Positions 1-11,428 are shown, counted from the first letter of the stretch. The stretch: 64,000 bases of DNA from Litomosoides sigmodontis (GCA_963070105.1 OY718805.1:9090652-9154651), one strand, 5' to 3'. Made by a program: numbers and translations. The notes: generated from the sequence alone by a model not told the origin.

Positions 1-1
1 T

Positions 2-482
2 GTTTATGTTCATCAGGGTAATTGCGAGCATGTTTTCTTTTTCACTGATTTGCGATTGATGGACACTCAAGATTACCCGATCGATTTTCCTCAGAAATTA
101 TCTGACACAAGCTTGGAAAACTATTGCATTACATGCCATAAACGGATTGCAGAGTAAATAATTATTTCTTTGATCCTAATTGATTGCGTTCCTGCATAAT
201 AGTATTGGGAGATAGTAATTAATAATAAGTGGTTCGATGATTTATATAAGGCGAAACTAAAAATGAGGATGTCATGTAGAAAAAAATGTGTGCTGAATTT
301 TTCAATCGTTTCTTAACATCGTGCCCTCTTTCAGCTGGATTCTTGAAAGTGAAAGTTTCCCGATAAGTCCAGCACATATGTGCGATGACTGCTATCGAAG
401 CTTCCATTATATTCTCTCTTATCGTCGGAATATCGATTCCAGAGCATATGTTTATATGGATCCATCCATCTTGCAATGCTAA
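2..482 (+). CDS. SNAPC3: SNAPC3 (snRNA-activating protein complex subunit 3), 3' end only
   Basis: Partial gene; it enters from the left edge. Coding exons are 2-153 and 335-482; the stop is TAA at 480-482. The first exon is read from its second base as VYVHQGNCEH and ends with YCITCHKRIA; the donor GTAAAT at 154 avoids an in-frame TAA. The second exon follows the acceptor CTCTTTCAG and encodes MCDDCYRSFHY and AYVYMDPSILQC. Order and spacing match the C-terminal zinc-binding region of SNAPC3: HQGNCEH, then CxxC, then CxxC with FHY, then a (Y)VDP-like tail. In the family this subunit is part of the complex that binds the proximal sequence element of snRNA promoters and recruits RNA polymerase II or III. 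The splice phase (2 nt + 1 nt) is consistent. The N-terminal part cannot be assessed here. Confidence 0.85.
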
Positions 483-519
483 TCAACTATTATCTCAAAT
501 TATATTGTATATTTGCTGT

Positions 520-525
520 AATAAA
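520..525 (+). terminator. Likely polyadenylation signal of SNAPC3
   Basis: A canonical AATAAA lies 38 nt after the SNAPC3 stop codon. The sequence around it is T-rich. This is a position-based inference. Confidence 0.5.
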
Positions 526-1478
526 TGTTGTATACTTTTTTGCTGCATATTCTTTCTTCATTTTTAATTTTATACAGAATTCTTAAAAATGATAACTTGA
601 GAAAACTAGAGTTTTGGTAGGTTGTGATCTCCATTTGTAAATTTATTAAAAACGTTCATTTAATTGCATTGTTACACCGTTTTTTTACTGCCAAACAAAA
701 AACTGGGTGCTTTCACTCACAAATACGGTAAATTCCGGTAAATTCCGTGTATGCGAATGATTTTTTTTTACATAAAAAGTATTTAAAAGAATTGGCCATC
801 AAACGAAATACAAAAACAAAATAAAGCTATCTGGCGCAGATTAGTAAAAGTTGTGAGAAAAAATCAATAAACATGAGGGTCAGCAGTTGCAAATCCATAC
901 TCTTCTTCCAAAGAATCTGGTCACATTTCACAAGTCAAATATTTGACAAGAAAGATACGAAAGACAATAATAGCTGCCAGACAAAGCTAACGGGAGAGGC
1001 GGGGTAGACTTGAGAATGTGCGAAAGTGTGCTTCTTATTAGAAAGATAAGAAATTAATTTTGAATGCTGTCGTCTGAAATTGATAACTTTATGTTTTCAT
1101 TTTGTCGAAATCAAAATTTAAAAATACATGCACAAACAACCGTGCTCAATTGATATTCACAACACAAACATGTATTTAAAAAAAAAAAATCATTTTGCAA
1201 TTGCTAAATTTAATGATTGTAAATGTTGCATGGTTTAGTGCGGTTGAAGATGTATGAAAGATTTTCCTACGTTACATTTTATGGTAAAGAACAAGCACTG
1301 GTGTGTGTGTGTGTGTGTAAATTTTAATAGTAGCCAGTAGTATATGATAAGGGAATTAATTGAATTCCAGCTATATTAATCTTCCTACCTTTCATTCATT
1401 CTTCACATCCATATTTTCGCCACTAATCGGTGGTGACACTTTTTCCGATCGAATCTCATTCATCAGAAGTAGTTGACA
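526..1478. other. Intergenic stretch between SNAPC3 and the small membrane-protein gene
   Basis: AT-rich sequence without a supportable exon. It holds a short (GT)n run near 1300-1318 and an A-run near 1178. The roughly 1 kb gap between two same-strand genes is longer than a typical C. elegans operon spacer, so a two-gene operon is possible but not shown. Confidence 0.4.
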
Positions 1479-1480
1479 AC

Positions 1481-1490
1481 ATTTTTATAG
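1481..1490 (+). promoter_or_regulatory. Putative trans-splice (spliced-leader) acceptor
   Basis: The sequence ATTTTTATAG ends 12 nt before the ATG at 1503. A pyrimidine-rich AG close to a start codon with no nearby upstream donor is how spliced-leader sites look in nematodes. It could also be an ordinary 5'UTR intron acceptor. Confidence 0.4.
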
Positions 1491-1502
1491 CTCTGCATAG
1501 CA

Positions 1503-2574
1503 ATGATATATATTGTGGCGCTAAGTTTGGTGCTCGAGCTAGTACGATGTATTGTGAAATTGATATACGAGAAGAAAAAGTATGAAACATCAAAAAGAGA
1601 AATACCACTACTTCTCGATGACGTAGTTGGAGAGGTAATTTGCTTCTGCACATACACCTCTCACCTATATCCTAACTGTAGAATTCCTAACTGTATTCCG
1701 TAAAAGAAGACCTACTGCTTTAACTTCATTGGAAATAAGCCTTTTCAGTTCGTACAAGCAAACTAGCATAGTAATCTTTGCATTCATGCCACTCTTGTAT
1801 TATTAAAATTTCAATTGTATTGTCGAATTTAGGGTACTGTTTATAAAAAGACAATTTCAACTTCATTAGCAAAATTAACAAAGAATAATGGTAGTTTCAC
1901 TGAACAAAAGTTTAATGGCATTTTGTCTGGCGGTAATGTGCTACAAAACGATCGCGCAAAAACATCATTTGGTAATTTACTCTTCCAGTTTCAACCTTAG
2001 TACTAAAAACAATCATGTAATTTCCACTAAATTACCTCATAATAGCTATCACTTCAACTAAATTGCCTCTTACTACTAGTTATCAGCTCTACAAAATTAT
2101 CTCCTCAGTTAAACACACTTATCCTTAAGTATCGGATTTTCCTAATTTGAAATCATTCCATCGCACTTATTCATTAGAAAACTAACCATATTTTCGGACG
2201 TCTTAAATTTCTCCACGACATTGATGGGCGATGATTTTACATTTCCTAGGCTTCTCCGTTGTCTTCAAAAAAAAAAAAAAAAAAACCATTTGGCATATTT
2301 TTGTAGCTCTTTTGCAAACGATGCAAACTTTTCATTCGTTCAACTTCTCCATCTTTATTATTTAGAAAAATAAATTTTAGTACGTAAAAATCAATTAACG
2401 AGTACCATGCAGTCAATTCACCACAAAATTGGCGCAAGAAAAAACGCACTGAGCAAGAACATTTCGCAGAAGTCGACATTTGATTTGAGGAAAAGAAGTC
2501 GTAAAAAGTTGATCACAGATGGAATGGCTAATATTCCAAGAAAGGAGGAGGAAACATTCTCGAAGAAAATTTGA
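1503..2574 (+). CDS. Small basic single-pass membrane protein, family not recognised
   Basis: Three exons: 1503-1634, 1833-1971 and 2381-2574 (stop TGA 2572-2574). They total 465 nt, or 154 residues. The donors are GTAATT after GAG and GTAATT after TTTG; the acceptors are GAATTTAG and AAATTTTAG. Phases 0 and 1 join cleanly, which is the main support. Residues 1-20 begin MIYIVALSLVLELVRCIVKL, a probable signal anchor or transmembrane helix. A basic stretch (YEKKKYETSKR), a short acidic patch (PLLLDDVVGE), a Ser/Asn/Thr-rich middle (GSFTEQKFNGILSGGN) and a strongly basic C-terminal third (LRKRSRKKL; ending KEEETFSKKI) follow. I see no catalytic motif. The topology suggests a small membrane-anchored protein with a cationic tail. 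It lies downstream of SNAPC3 on the same strand and converges on SARAF. No function is proposed. Confidence 0.6.
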
Positions 2575-4120
2575 AACACAAAATATCTATGCCATTGGAA
2601 TGAACGCAAGTGGGAAATGTTTCGAAGGAGAAGTGTGAAATACAACAATAAACGAAGGAGCAAACAGCAGAGAGAAACTTTAATAGTTCCTGAATTTGTC
2701 ACAGTAAAAATATCTTTTTTCTAATACGATAACAATAATTCGCATCATAAGGAATGATAAGAGAGAGATCAAACAATCATGAACTGTAAAATTTTGAATT
2801 TATTAAAATTGTGCTGTTGAAATTTATTTATAGAAATCTTTTATCTCAAAAGTCTCCTCCTCATTATCTTGAACAGCAACTCTTAACCATTACTACTATT
2901 CTGATTAACAATTTCATTAGCTTTGTATATCACGTGACTTTTTGAACTTTTTTTGCAGTAATACTAATTTCGTCCACAATTGATCATTTGTTAACTTTAC
3001 TACAAACAGCACTCATTGAGTAGCGCCCAACTTTTAACAGATGGGACTGAGCATTACCTACTGCTATTTTGTTCTGGAAGTAATTAGCTGGTTATCCACA
3101 TCTTTTGGAATCACTACCTCAACGAATGGCCCGGGTCAACAGTAAAGAATGACTGAATGTTCACTCTCACTCATGATCCCTACTAATTGTATTATGAAAA
3201 GAAATTTGACGTCCAGCACTATGGCTTCATTATTATTTCATTGCTCAACACAAAAAAGTTTACGTCTCAGAAAGAATCCCATGAATAATTCATAGCAGAA
3301 TAGACATTATAGATCAAACCATATTTAGGACAACCTAGCTACAAGCTTTCATTGAACATACCGAGAACTCCTTTTAAAGTGACAGACTAACTAATTAAAA
3401 AGCGACTGCAATTATTTCCGATGTAAAGCGTAAAATTGAAGATGAGATAACTAAATTGAATGAGCGAGCAAAGCTTTATTTTAAAGCACTTGTAGCGTCA
3501 AATATTTTAAGAACATCATTATCTCTCAAGCTCAAGTGACTAGACTTATATATCATTATTGAAACGAAAATATGGAGATCAATGCATCAAATTCAATTTC
3601 ACTGTTATTTAATATAAAAAGCAGTGTCATAAACAATGTAGAAAACAATCATTGTGATTTGATCGACCGAAATTTGTCAAATGATAGTAAACGGCACTTC
3701 CAACTCACTGTTCATTTGCCTCAAATTCGAAATGAAAAAGGGAAACGTGGCAAAAAGACACAATAAATTGAACGTAAGAATAAGCAAAAGCTGTCAAACA
3801 ACACAGAGAATATCTTTCATGCTGACTTCTTTGATTAATAATGTAAATGTTCCCCTCTACTGAAATATAATGTACAATTTTTTAAGAAACATAGCTCCAA
3901 GCACTTGACAAAAACCTAATTTCACTCCTTACAGAAAGAGCAGAAATAATAAATAACTGTTAATCAACTGCTGTTGTCAAAGAAAATAAAGATAACAAAG
4001 CCAATCAAGTTCCAATAAAAATTCATATTTGATAACAAATTAATATACAAAATTATGGACATACATCTTTCACTTCTTTGGAGGCTACACGAGAAACAAC
4101 AAAAAGTGAAATTACGAGCC
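2575..4120. other. Convergent intergenic region / 3' UTRs
   Basis: This lies between the ends of the small membrane-protein gene (+) and SARAF (-). A coiled-coil-like open stretch near 3413-3538 (KIEDEITKLNERAKLYFKAL) and a 64-codon frame at 3572-3766 lack convincing splice context or family similarity. I do not annotate them as genes. Confidence 0.4.
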
Positions 4121-6621
4121 CTATCTTCTTTCTGTACCACCAAAAGCTGAAACAGAAAGTTTAGGTATCATTGAATGCATGATAGCACTGAAGATAATAT
4201 CATGTAATTATGTTACAAGCTCCTCCTGCACTGTACAGAAAAAATTTCGATAAATCAGAATACGTATAGTTTTTGAGAAAACAACGATTTATGCTTATAG
4301 GCATATGCTAGAAAATTAGGATGTGTAATATCTCAGAACAAAACAAAATTTAGTTACACATTCATGAATTCAAGCATTCACCTGATGCTGTTCGGCTTGT
4401 TGAAGGTCTCGGAGAATTTTCCCTATGCCTGTTATGCGAAGAACTCCAGCAACCATCTTGGTCATACTGTCTTCTGCCTCGGAAGGAATTGCTATCACTA
4501 AAATTAAACAATAACGATAACGCAAACAGCAAAAAGCTTTTCAGTGTATTTGCTTGCAATATTCAACGTATTAGCCCCTCCTCAATTCTTTTTTGATAGA
4601 ATTCACAAACCTATTCTGACTCCTGCCATACATATAACCAGCTAGACCTCCTAATCCGAGGCCGGAAAAAAAACCGGGTCCGCTGGACTGAGATGGTGCA
4701 CTGGACGCATCGTAAAAAGATTGTTCGTATGTAGGAGGTGCCCCGGTTGGACGCGTAAAGGTTTTGAAACCAGGCGGTGGATTTCCGCCGCTTGGTGGAG
4801 GTGGTGGTCCTTGATCCCAACCCCAACCTGAAAAAAGATTTACAAAGATTAGCTTACTTATCATATTTAAATTGTAAAAATAAAATTAAAGGGACATAAA
4901 ACTATATTAAAAACTAAGCAATGAATCAACGGCTAATTCGAACCTATAAACAATGTATTAAGTTTTACACGACTCCGTGACTTCTTCCCAGTAACACCCA
5001 TTTTATCCTTCAACTTCTTACGAACATATTACTTATGAAATCCAAGGCGGATGACGCTGTCATGTAAAAAATGAAGTAAAAAATATTTCAAAAAAATTTA
5101 AAGAACAAGTACCACTGCGACGTGTCCTTTCATCACCAGTAGTAGGTTGCGAACAACTGTAGTAGACTAGGAAGAAGAATAAAAGCAAAATAACTATGGT
5201 TGGAAATGTTAAACCAAATCTAAAATGATTTATAAGGAATTTAAAAAAGAATTCTGAAATTGAAAGTGGCAGGATTTTAATAATGATAAGTTCAAAAAAA
5301 AATTTGGCTAGAAGAAGTTACAGAAAATTTCGTTGAAAAATGAACGCTTCTATGAAGACCACTCACTCATGATCGTCCTCATACGGTGGAGCACTTGGCG
5401 TTTTTTTGCTCTCGCCATAATTGCTTCCTCCTTCACGACTATATTCCAATTTGTATTTCAACTAAAATATTAGTTATTATTTAATGTTTACATTATTGCT
5501 TGCATCATAACAACACCATTATAAGGTAAAGGTACTACTTTAACTTATCGTAACGTCTCTCATGTTTTAAGGTTAATAGTAATCATCAGTGTTAGTGAGC
5601 GGCAACTGCAGTAAATAACTACTTATTTGAAAAAGCAAATTCCATACTTACGCCACAAGAACCTCGCAAAATGTATGGATCGTTTGCATATTCATATCCC
5701 TCACAAGATATGCGAATCTACAAAGTAGGTTTCAGTCAGTTTCTGATCAAGTTTTCAAATCTATCATATTTTTTTGAGCAGAATCATCAGATATGGAAAT
5801 TTTTGGAAATAGAAGCCTTGCTGAAAAACTGATGATGACTTATAACTAGCACTTTAAATAGTGAGTGCTTTGCTCCTCAAGTACGGTAAAAAATTTACTT
5901 CGCCAAATTCATACTGATCACTCATTTCCGCTTTACATTCCCACTGGACATCGTCGCCATCATAACCTCTGTTGTAACATTGCACAACCTAAAAACATAA
6001 TCAAACATAAGAAGAGAATATACACCAAACCTAATCAAGATATGAATTACATTGAAGAGTTTCACTAGAGTTGCTTGGCTACTTTAATCTAAACTATTAC
6101 AAATGATTGTGTCCAACAATAAATAAAGTACGCAATTTGCTAGGTGAAGACAAAGCCACTACATCCTGTACATACCCTGGGTTCGAACTTTCCCTTCGCT
6201 GATCCCCCGATACACTGGATTTGTGGCACTGGAGAAGACCTTCTTCCGGTTGTATATTTATCTCGATATAATGTGAGAGTACTAACATCAGTCAAACGAA
6301 CCTTTCCTGAACTCTCTAAAAATGTAAAAGTCAACATAATTAATCAAATATTAGTGAAGTTGTCGTCCATAAGCAACAAAATTTTCAACAATTACGATTT
6401 CATCCCCCTATAACATTTGCAAACAATTCCATTTTTTCAGTTACTATAACTATTTGTTCTTTTTGTTCAGCTCAAATCAAAATACAAAAATTGCTTAAAA
6501 ATGATGGCTACATAAACCACGATTGAAAAACGAGTACTTGATCATACACCTTCAATAACTTACCACCTAAATTAACAATACCAATGAGGAATAGAACATG
6601 TAATCCGAACCAACACAACAT
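4121..6621 (-). CDS. SARAF: SARAF/TMEM66, store-operated calcium entry-associated regulatory factor
   Basis: Nine exons on the minus strand: 6564-6621, 6176-6315, 5899-5988, 5652-5717, 5367-5461, 5113-5219, 4611-4827, 4382-4497, 4121-4146. The sum is 915 nt, 304 residues; human SARAF is 339. Residues 1-19 form a signal peptide (MLCWFGLHVLFLIGIVNLG). The luminal domain keeps the family pattern: DVSTLTLYRDKYTTGRR, VPQIQCIGG, VVQCYNRGYDGDDVQWEC, ISCEGYE, ILRGSCGLKY. A single transmembrane helix lies at about 151-172 (TFPTIVILLLFFFLVYYSC). The cytosolic tail is Pro/Gly/Ser-rich with GPGFFSGLGLGGLAGYMYGR and ends TASAFGGTERR, close to the human TASGYGGTRRR. In vertebrates SARAF is an ER membrane protein that promotes slow inactivation of STIM-Orai calcium entry. 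The last 26-nt exon is supported by this conserved C-terminus and by phase. All junctions are GT-AG. Confidence 0.93.
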
Positions 6622-6627
6622 CTAACC

Positions 6628-6641
6628 CTGAAAATCCAAAA
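6628..6641 (-). promoter_or_regulatory. Putative trans-splice acceptor of SARAF
   Basis: On the minus strand a T-rich run ends in GGATTTTCAG only 6 nt before the SARAF ATG (GGTTAG between them). This is a textbook nematode TTTTCAG acceptor with no evident upstream exon, so spliced-leader addition is the simplest reading. Confidence 0.6.
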
Positions 6642-6779
6642 GTAGAACTTGTGTTGCAGGTGGAAAAATGACAAAACACTTGATTTGATCATATTTCGTT
6701 TTATTGCATTTTTAAGACATGTTACATTTAATTTTATTTTCAAAGCAATGCCTGGGTTAATTTAATAATAATGCATTAT

Positions 6780-6975
6780 TCGATAATCAACTAGCCATCA
6801 CACAAAATAGCGTCCCACGTTAGCGAAGCGTTAAATGACGTGTATCAGAAGTGGGTGAGGCATCAACTCACCCTCCAACCAAGCGAATAACGACACGTCC
6901 CTCCATTTTTCAAATGCCGCGAAGACCTACAATGCAATCAAATATCCCACGTGAAAGGAAGTTCTCTTCGGTATG
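6780..6975. promoter_or_regulatory. GC-richer upstream region of SARAF with E-box and UPRE-like sites
   Basis: This is a CpG-containing island just upstream of SARAF in otherwise AT-rich sequence. TGACGTGT (6836-6843) resembles the unfolded-protein-response element bound by XBP1/ATF6-type bZIP factors. CACGTG (6948-6953) is a perfect E-box, and CCACGT also occurs near 6815. Assignment to SARAF is by position only. Confidence 0.35.
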
Positions 6976-7264
6976 GCGTATGAGCAGCAACACACGCATA
7001 TTTCACTTCTACATGTCTGCGGCCTAGTGAATAGCTATCAGAACATTTTGTATACTTGTGTTTTTTTATTTCACGCTAAAATTGTACGTGAAAAATTAGA
7101 AGGATACAACAGCACTGATCGAAACGCTTTCAAAATTGCAAACAAAAGCTTACCGAAAAAAAAACACTCCACAGTTCGAATAATTTAACATCTCTGTGCT
7201 CGATAGCATTTGCTTAATTTTCATTAAAATAGGTAGTTTAATTTATTTTATATTATGCATACCA

Positions 7265-7379
7265 CAGCAAGCAAACAAGCAAGTAAACAAACAAACAAAC
7301 AAGCAAGCAAGCAAGCAAACAAACAAACAAACAAACAAGCAAACAAACAAACAAACAAACTAACTAACTAACTAACTAA
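7265..7379. repeat. (CAAA/CAAG)n then (CTAA)n tetranucleotide array
   Basis: About 115 bp of 4-bp units: interspersed CAAG and CAAA, changing at the right end to five CTAA-type units. It is the only long microsatellite in the left 20 kb. Confidence 0.9.
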
Positions 7380-7603
7380 ATGTATGTTTTGTCAACGAGA
7401 AAATGTTTAGATTTATCTTATTTACAACGGATATTTGATTTTTTTTTCGTTGACAGCTTTAAGAAGTTGCGTTTTTTTTGTTGTCATTGTTGTTGTTATT
7501 GTTGTTTTTTGCTTTTTGTTTTAAATTGTACCAGCACTGTACTAACAACAACATTTCTTTATTTTGAGCATAACGATATGCCAAGGCAATTTTCAATGAT
7601 TTA

Positions 7604-8991
7604 TTAGTATGAATTTGTGATAGCGAATTTCTGCATTGCTAATTGTCGTTGGTTGCCTCTTAAAATTCCTTTACAATCTCTGAAAATTGCAAAATACAAA
7701 TAAATTATTAAATGAAAAAAGAAATGTAAGACATATTGCAATGAGTGAATAAAATGTCAAAAGAAGAATTTTGATCATTGAAAATTTCTTTCTGAAAAGC
7801 TCATAGCTTTTATTGTTTCCTCAACTGAACCGTACTGATTTTGTTGAAATTACATTGGTAAACACATCTACCAGGCATATGAATTAAATTACTATGAATT
7901 ACCTACAATTAATTGCCATGAATTACTTGCAAATTATAAAATATAAATTAGCATTTAATATAAATTGGCACAAGGGAAAAAAAAGCATCATGACGCATAA
8001 ATGATCATACATCTTATACGTCGGAAATTACTTATGAATGAAAAAAAAAAAGAAATTTACACTTTAATTTTGAATTTTTACAAGACGTAAAATTAGGAAA
8101 TAGCGAAAGCAAAAAAAATGGATTGCTACAAAAAAAAAGAAAAGTTTTCTTATCTTCGTTTAAACGTTTAAAATTAAAAATGCCCACTCTGAACGCAAAC
8201 AACGGCTCAGATATGTAAAAACGACTGTTGGAAGCACTGGAATCAAATCCCGGTCGAAAGTTACCGCGACCGGAAACGAGAGAACCGCCGGATGGTCCAA
8301 GATTTACGTGTTTCTCCGATCGAAAGAAGTAGTCATCGGATGCATTCACTGCCGTCTACAAGTGAAAACTTATCAATTAGAACTAAAATAAATTTTACAA
8401 TTCATTAATTGTAAAATTTATTTCAATAATTTTATTTTCGCAATCAATGAATTCTAAAATTTGCTTCAACAATTATTCCCATCATCTTTTTGCTAATCAT
8501 ACATTTTCATTAGTAACAAAATTTGCTTGAATAATTTAACTTTTCCAATTAATGATTCTTTCCTTCCCTCTCTTTCTCTCCTCCTCTGTCTGCCTGTCTC
8601 TCCTTCATGCATCATCCATTTTAGGGATTTTAATTATGATAAATGAAATAAAAGAAACGTTCATTTCAATCGTCAAACGTTCCTTTAGGTTAATCTTATC
8701 CCTAGCAGTATATTAATGCAAGTAATTATTTCATCTTCCTTAATTCATTCGCTTATTTTAAATGTTTGACGACTAGTTCTTCACTAATTCTAAGCTGCTT
8801 AAACTACTCCGTTCGATCAAATAATCCCTCAAAATTCCGCTCTGATGCATTCACTGTTCAGTTAAATTTTCTAATAAGCCTGAGCATTTACGTTGCAAGA
8901 AAAGTGTACAAACCTGATAATGCACGTTTAAAATAACAGTAGCAAAGAGGAAAGTAAGGCGTAATAGCATTAAGATAGTCCCATAAATCAT
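7604..8991 (-). CDS. Predicted small secreted protein (possible peptide precursor), not recognised
   Basis: Three minus-strand exons: 8914-8991, 8201-8355 and 7604-7679 (stop TAA 7604-7606). They give 309 nt and about 102 residues. Exon 1 encodes a signal peptide (MIYGTILMLLRLTFLFATVI, then LNVHYQ) ending at donor GTTTGT. Exon 2 follows ACTTGTAG and is markedly GC-richer than its surroundings, reading FFRSEKHVNLGPSGG, SGRGNFRPGF and SNSRFYISEPL. Exon 3 follows a strong GCAATTTTCAG and reads DCKGILRGNQRQLAMQKF to the stop. Phase 0 and phase 2 joins fit. The exon 2 donor is the least certain point: GTTTGC at 8200 is used here, GTTCAG at 8194 would add two residues. The exon carrying the start may have a 72-nt 5'UTR reaching an acceptor at 9064. 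It could be a neuropeptide-like precursor, but I see no obvious amidated repeat or dibasic ladder. Function unknown. Confidence 0.5.
8386..8423. repeat. Perfect 17-bp inverted repeat with 4-nt loop
   Basis: The left arm 8386-8402 (AAATAAATTTTACAATT) and right arm 8407-8423 are exact reverse complements around CATT. It lies in intron 1 of the small secreted-protein gene. Confidence 0.9.
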
Positions 8992-9365
8992 TGTCGCACA
9001 CGGACTGTTGCCTATCGGTAATTGGGAAGTTGCTAGTCGAATGTCTTTTCCCAGACTTTTGTGCTAAAGGAAATTTGAAATTTTACGAGTTTATGTGGAA
9101 AATAAATCTTGCAATCGCAGACCACTACACTTCCATCGTTGTAAAACTTCAGTTATAAAAGACTCGTTAATGAGATGTAGCAAGAGTGTTGCGGAGCGGA
9201 GGAAAAAAGGAAGCATGCCTCGAAGCAATTAGCAGGAGAGGAAGTGGATGATAAGCAGGTTGATTAGCTAAAAAGGTTTCACACTTCTCCTCCTCTCAAT
9301 TCCTCTTTAAATTATCATAACTTATGCGTTCTCGATGGTTCATTTCACAGTGGTCGATGTGTAAA

Positions 9366-9373
9366 TGACGTAA
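9366..9373 (+). promoter_or_regulatory. CRE-like bZIP site
   Basis: TGACGTAA lies about 300 bp upstream of the probable 5' end of the small secreted-protein gene. It matches the CRE/ATF core; its function is inferred from motif and position only. Confidence 0.3.
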
Positions 9374-9429
9374 CATCATGGGAAAGGATACAATCTGCAA
9401 AAAAAAAAAGATTGCATGAATAATAAATT

Positions 9430-9627
9430 TAAAATGCGTGGGAGGAAAAATAGCTCTCATCCGGAACTATGTGATACAGGAGTGAGAATGATCTCATGCA
9501 AATTTCGCCGCTGCAAGCCTCATATTTAAAATGCGTTGGAGGGAAAAATGATAGATAAATTGCACCATCCGGAACCAGAACAATGTGATACGGCGGGAAT
9601 GGAATGATCACATGCAAATTTCATTAT
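9430..9627. repeat. Diverged tandem duplication of about 100 bp, each copy with a POU octamer
   Basis: Two related blocks start with AAAATGCGTGGGAGG (about 9432) and AAAATGCGTTGGAGG (about 9529). Both then carry CATCCGGAAC, ATGTGATAC, GAATGAT and CATGCAAATTTC. Each holds a perfect octamer ATGCAAAT (9496-9503 and 9612-9619). The array lies upstream of the minus-strand secreted-protein gene. Confidence 0.7.
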
Positions 9628-9639
9628 TGTAATTCTCAT

Positions 9640-11420
9640 GCTATTTTCCGCTTACGTTGCACACAACCTCAAAATTATAATTGTTTATTGCAGTTATTTA
9701 TTGGTACTGTGCAATTCTCAACATCATTAGATTAATATGAAATATTAATAATTCCGGAAAATAATTCAGAAAATTTGATATTTAATAATTCAGGAAAAAA
9801 ATGAAGAAATAAGATGATTTTTGCTTGACATATGCACGTACATAACTAATTAACATCAAAAACAATTGAGTATGATCTTTTTGACAGGAATTTCCCGGTT
9901 AAACGATCGCCTCCCGGCTATACAACATGCAACAGTGTTGTTTGGTCTATTTTAAAATTCTATAAAATATGTCTTAACCGGAGCATGATATTATCTAATT
10001 ATTACACAAATGTTATGAATAAAAGTTAAGCTCAAAATTAAAAAATAATTGCAACTTTCATTTTTTAAATTCTACTCAAAATTTGCTAGTTATGGTGCTT
10101 TTTTGTAACTTAATTTAAACAGTCGTAAAATAAGAAAAAATTAAAGAGCACATGATGAATAAAATTATTTTCTATTTTTGGATAGATGAAATTTAAAAGT
10201 GAGAAAGAAATTAGGAATAAATCGAGCGGAAGATATGAATTAGCCTGAAATATGAAGCGTTGTTTTCATCAAACGATTTATTCTTCTTTCATACTTTTGT
10301 TGACAATTGCAAAAAGTTTTATAATTGGCAGCTTTATTATCCAATTACTATTTTTTGCTATTTCACTTCATTTCATTTCACTTCGCTTCCCATTACGATT
10401 TTTCTGCAACAAAAAAAAACGAAATAATTGTGAATTGATAAATTGGTGGGAAATAAATTGAAATTCATAGTGGCCTCGTGTTCGTTACTTGGCATTATAT
10501 TTCATATGCACATGATATCTGAAAAGACAGAAGCAGTGAAGCAATATCAATGCCACTTTACTAAATTAAAAAATTTTTCACTTTTTAATTTTTCAAAAAT
10601 TAAAAAATACTTAACATATTCACGAGTACGCAATAGTAAATTTTAATTAAAAATTCCAACATGAACATCACATTACACGATTCAATCTTTATTGAAGTGA
10701 AATGTATATTTAAGTAATAAGTAGCAAATTATGTTGCACAAATTGCACAAACTTTTAAAAATTTTAATAAAATAACTCATATTGCAAGTTTAGTTTCTCA
10801 ATTTCCTAAACGCTCAAAAAAAAAACTCAACATTTTATCTAAAATTATCACGTATCAAGAGTTCAAATTCAAGCAGAATAAATGTTTATGCAACAAGAAT
10901 ATTTTCTTTGAACGCTAATTCACAGATAAAAATTCTAAGTAACAGAAAAAAAACAGGTAGCTAAATTGTAAATTTGACAAATCAATACAGTTTTTGCACA
11001 TCAAGCTCATTAATTAATTAATTTGTTTTTAAAATTTAACAGCACGACACTAGCAAACAATCTGATAAAGATATTTCTCAGCTAATTCTGTGCTCATCCT
11101 ACTTTGGTTCTCTGAAAATAAAGAACAATCATTTAATCTTTCTTCACGTGAGAGTACCGCTACCATAAACTTGCACATGTTGAAACAGCGTATTGCATCA
11201 CTGAATTGCATGCAACTATCATGCGATTAATATGTAAAGCTGCGTGTGCGAGCAGTTTTACAAACGACCAGTGCGCAGATTCCGGTGTGTGATTTTTTTT
11301 TTATTGATTTTATTTGAAGGAAGATACTCTAACTTTCTGTACCGAAACTTACTTTAACTCCTTTTTCACTTAAAACTACGAACTGGGAATTCTTTGTTAG
11401 TTGCATTTATCGTCAATTTT
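9640..11420. other. Intergenic, AT-rich, no supportable gene
   Basis: Sequence upstream of SART3. Open frames near 10252-10646 are AT-biased, with no splice or family support. A GC-richer patch at about 11240-11292 may be the SART3 promoter region. Confidence 0.4.
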
Positions 11421-11425
11421 TCAAG
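11421..11425 (+). promoter_or_regulatory. Putative trans-splice acceptor of SART3
   Basis: The T-rich GTCAATTTTTCAAG ends at 11425, three bases before ATG at 11429. It resembles a spliced-leader acceptor, though AAG is weaker than CAG. Confidence 0.4.
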
Positions 11426-11428
11426 AGG

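Noticed and set aside
3413..3766. Coiled-coil-like stretch and a 64-codon plus-strand frame
   Set aside because: No good acceptor or donor, no phase partner, and located in the probable 3'UTR zone of SARAF.
6973..7188. 71-codon plus-strand frame upstream of SARAF
   Set aside because: AT-biased, no splice context, overlaps the likely promoter; regarded as chance.
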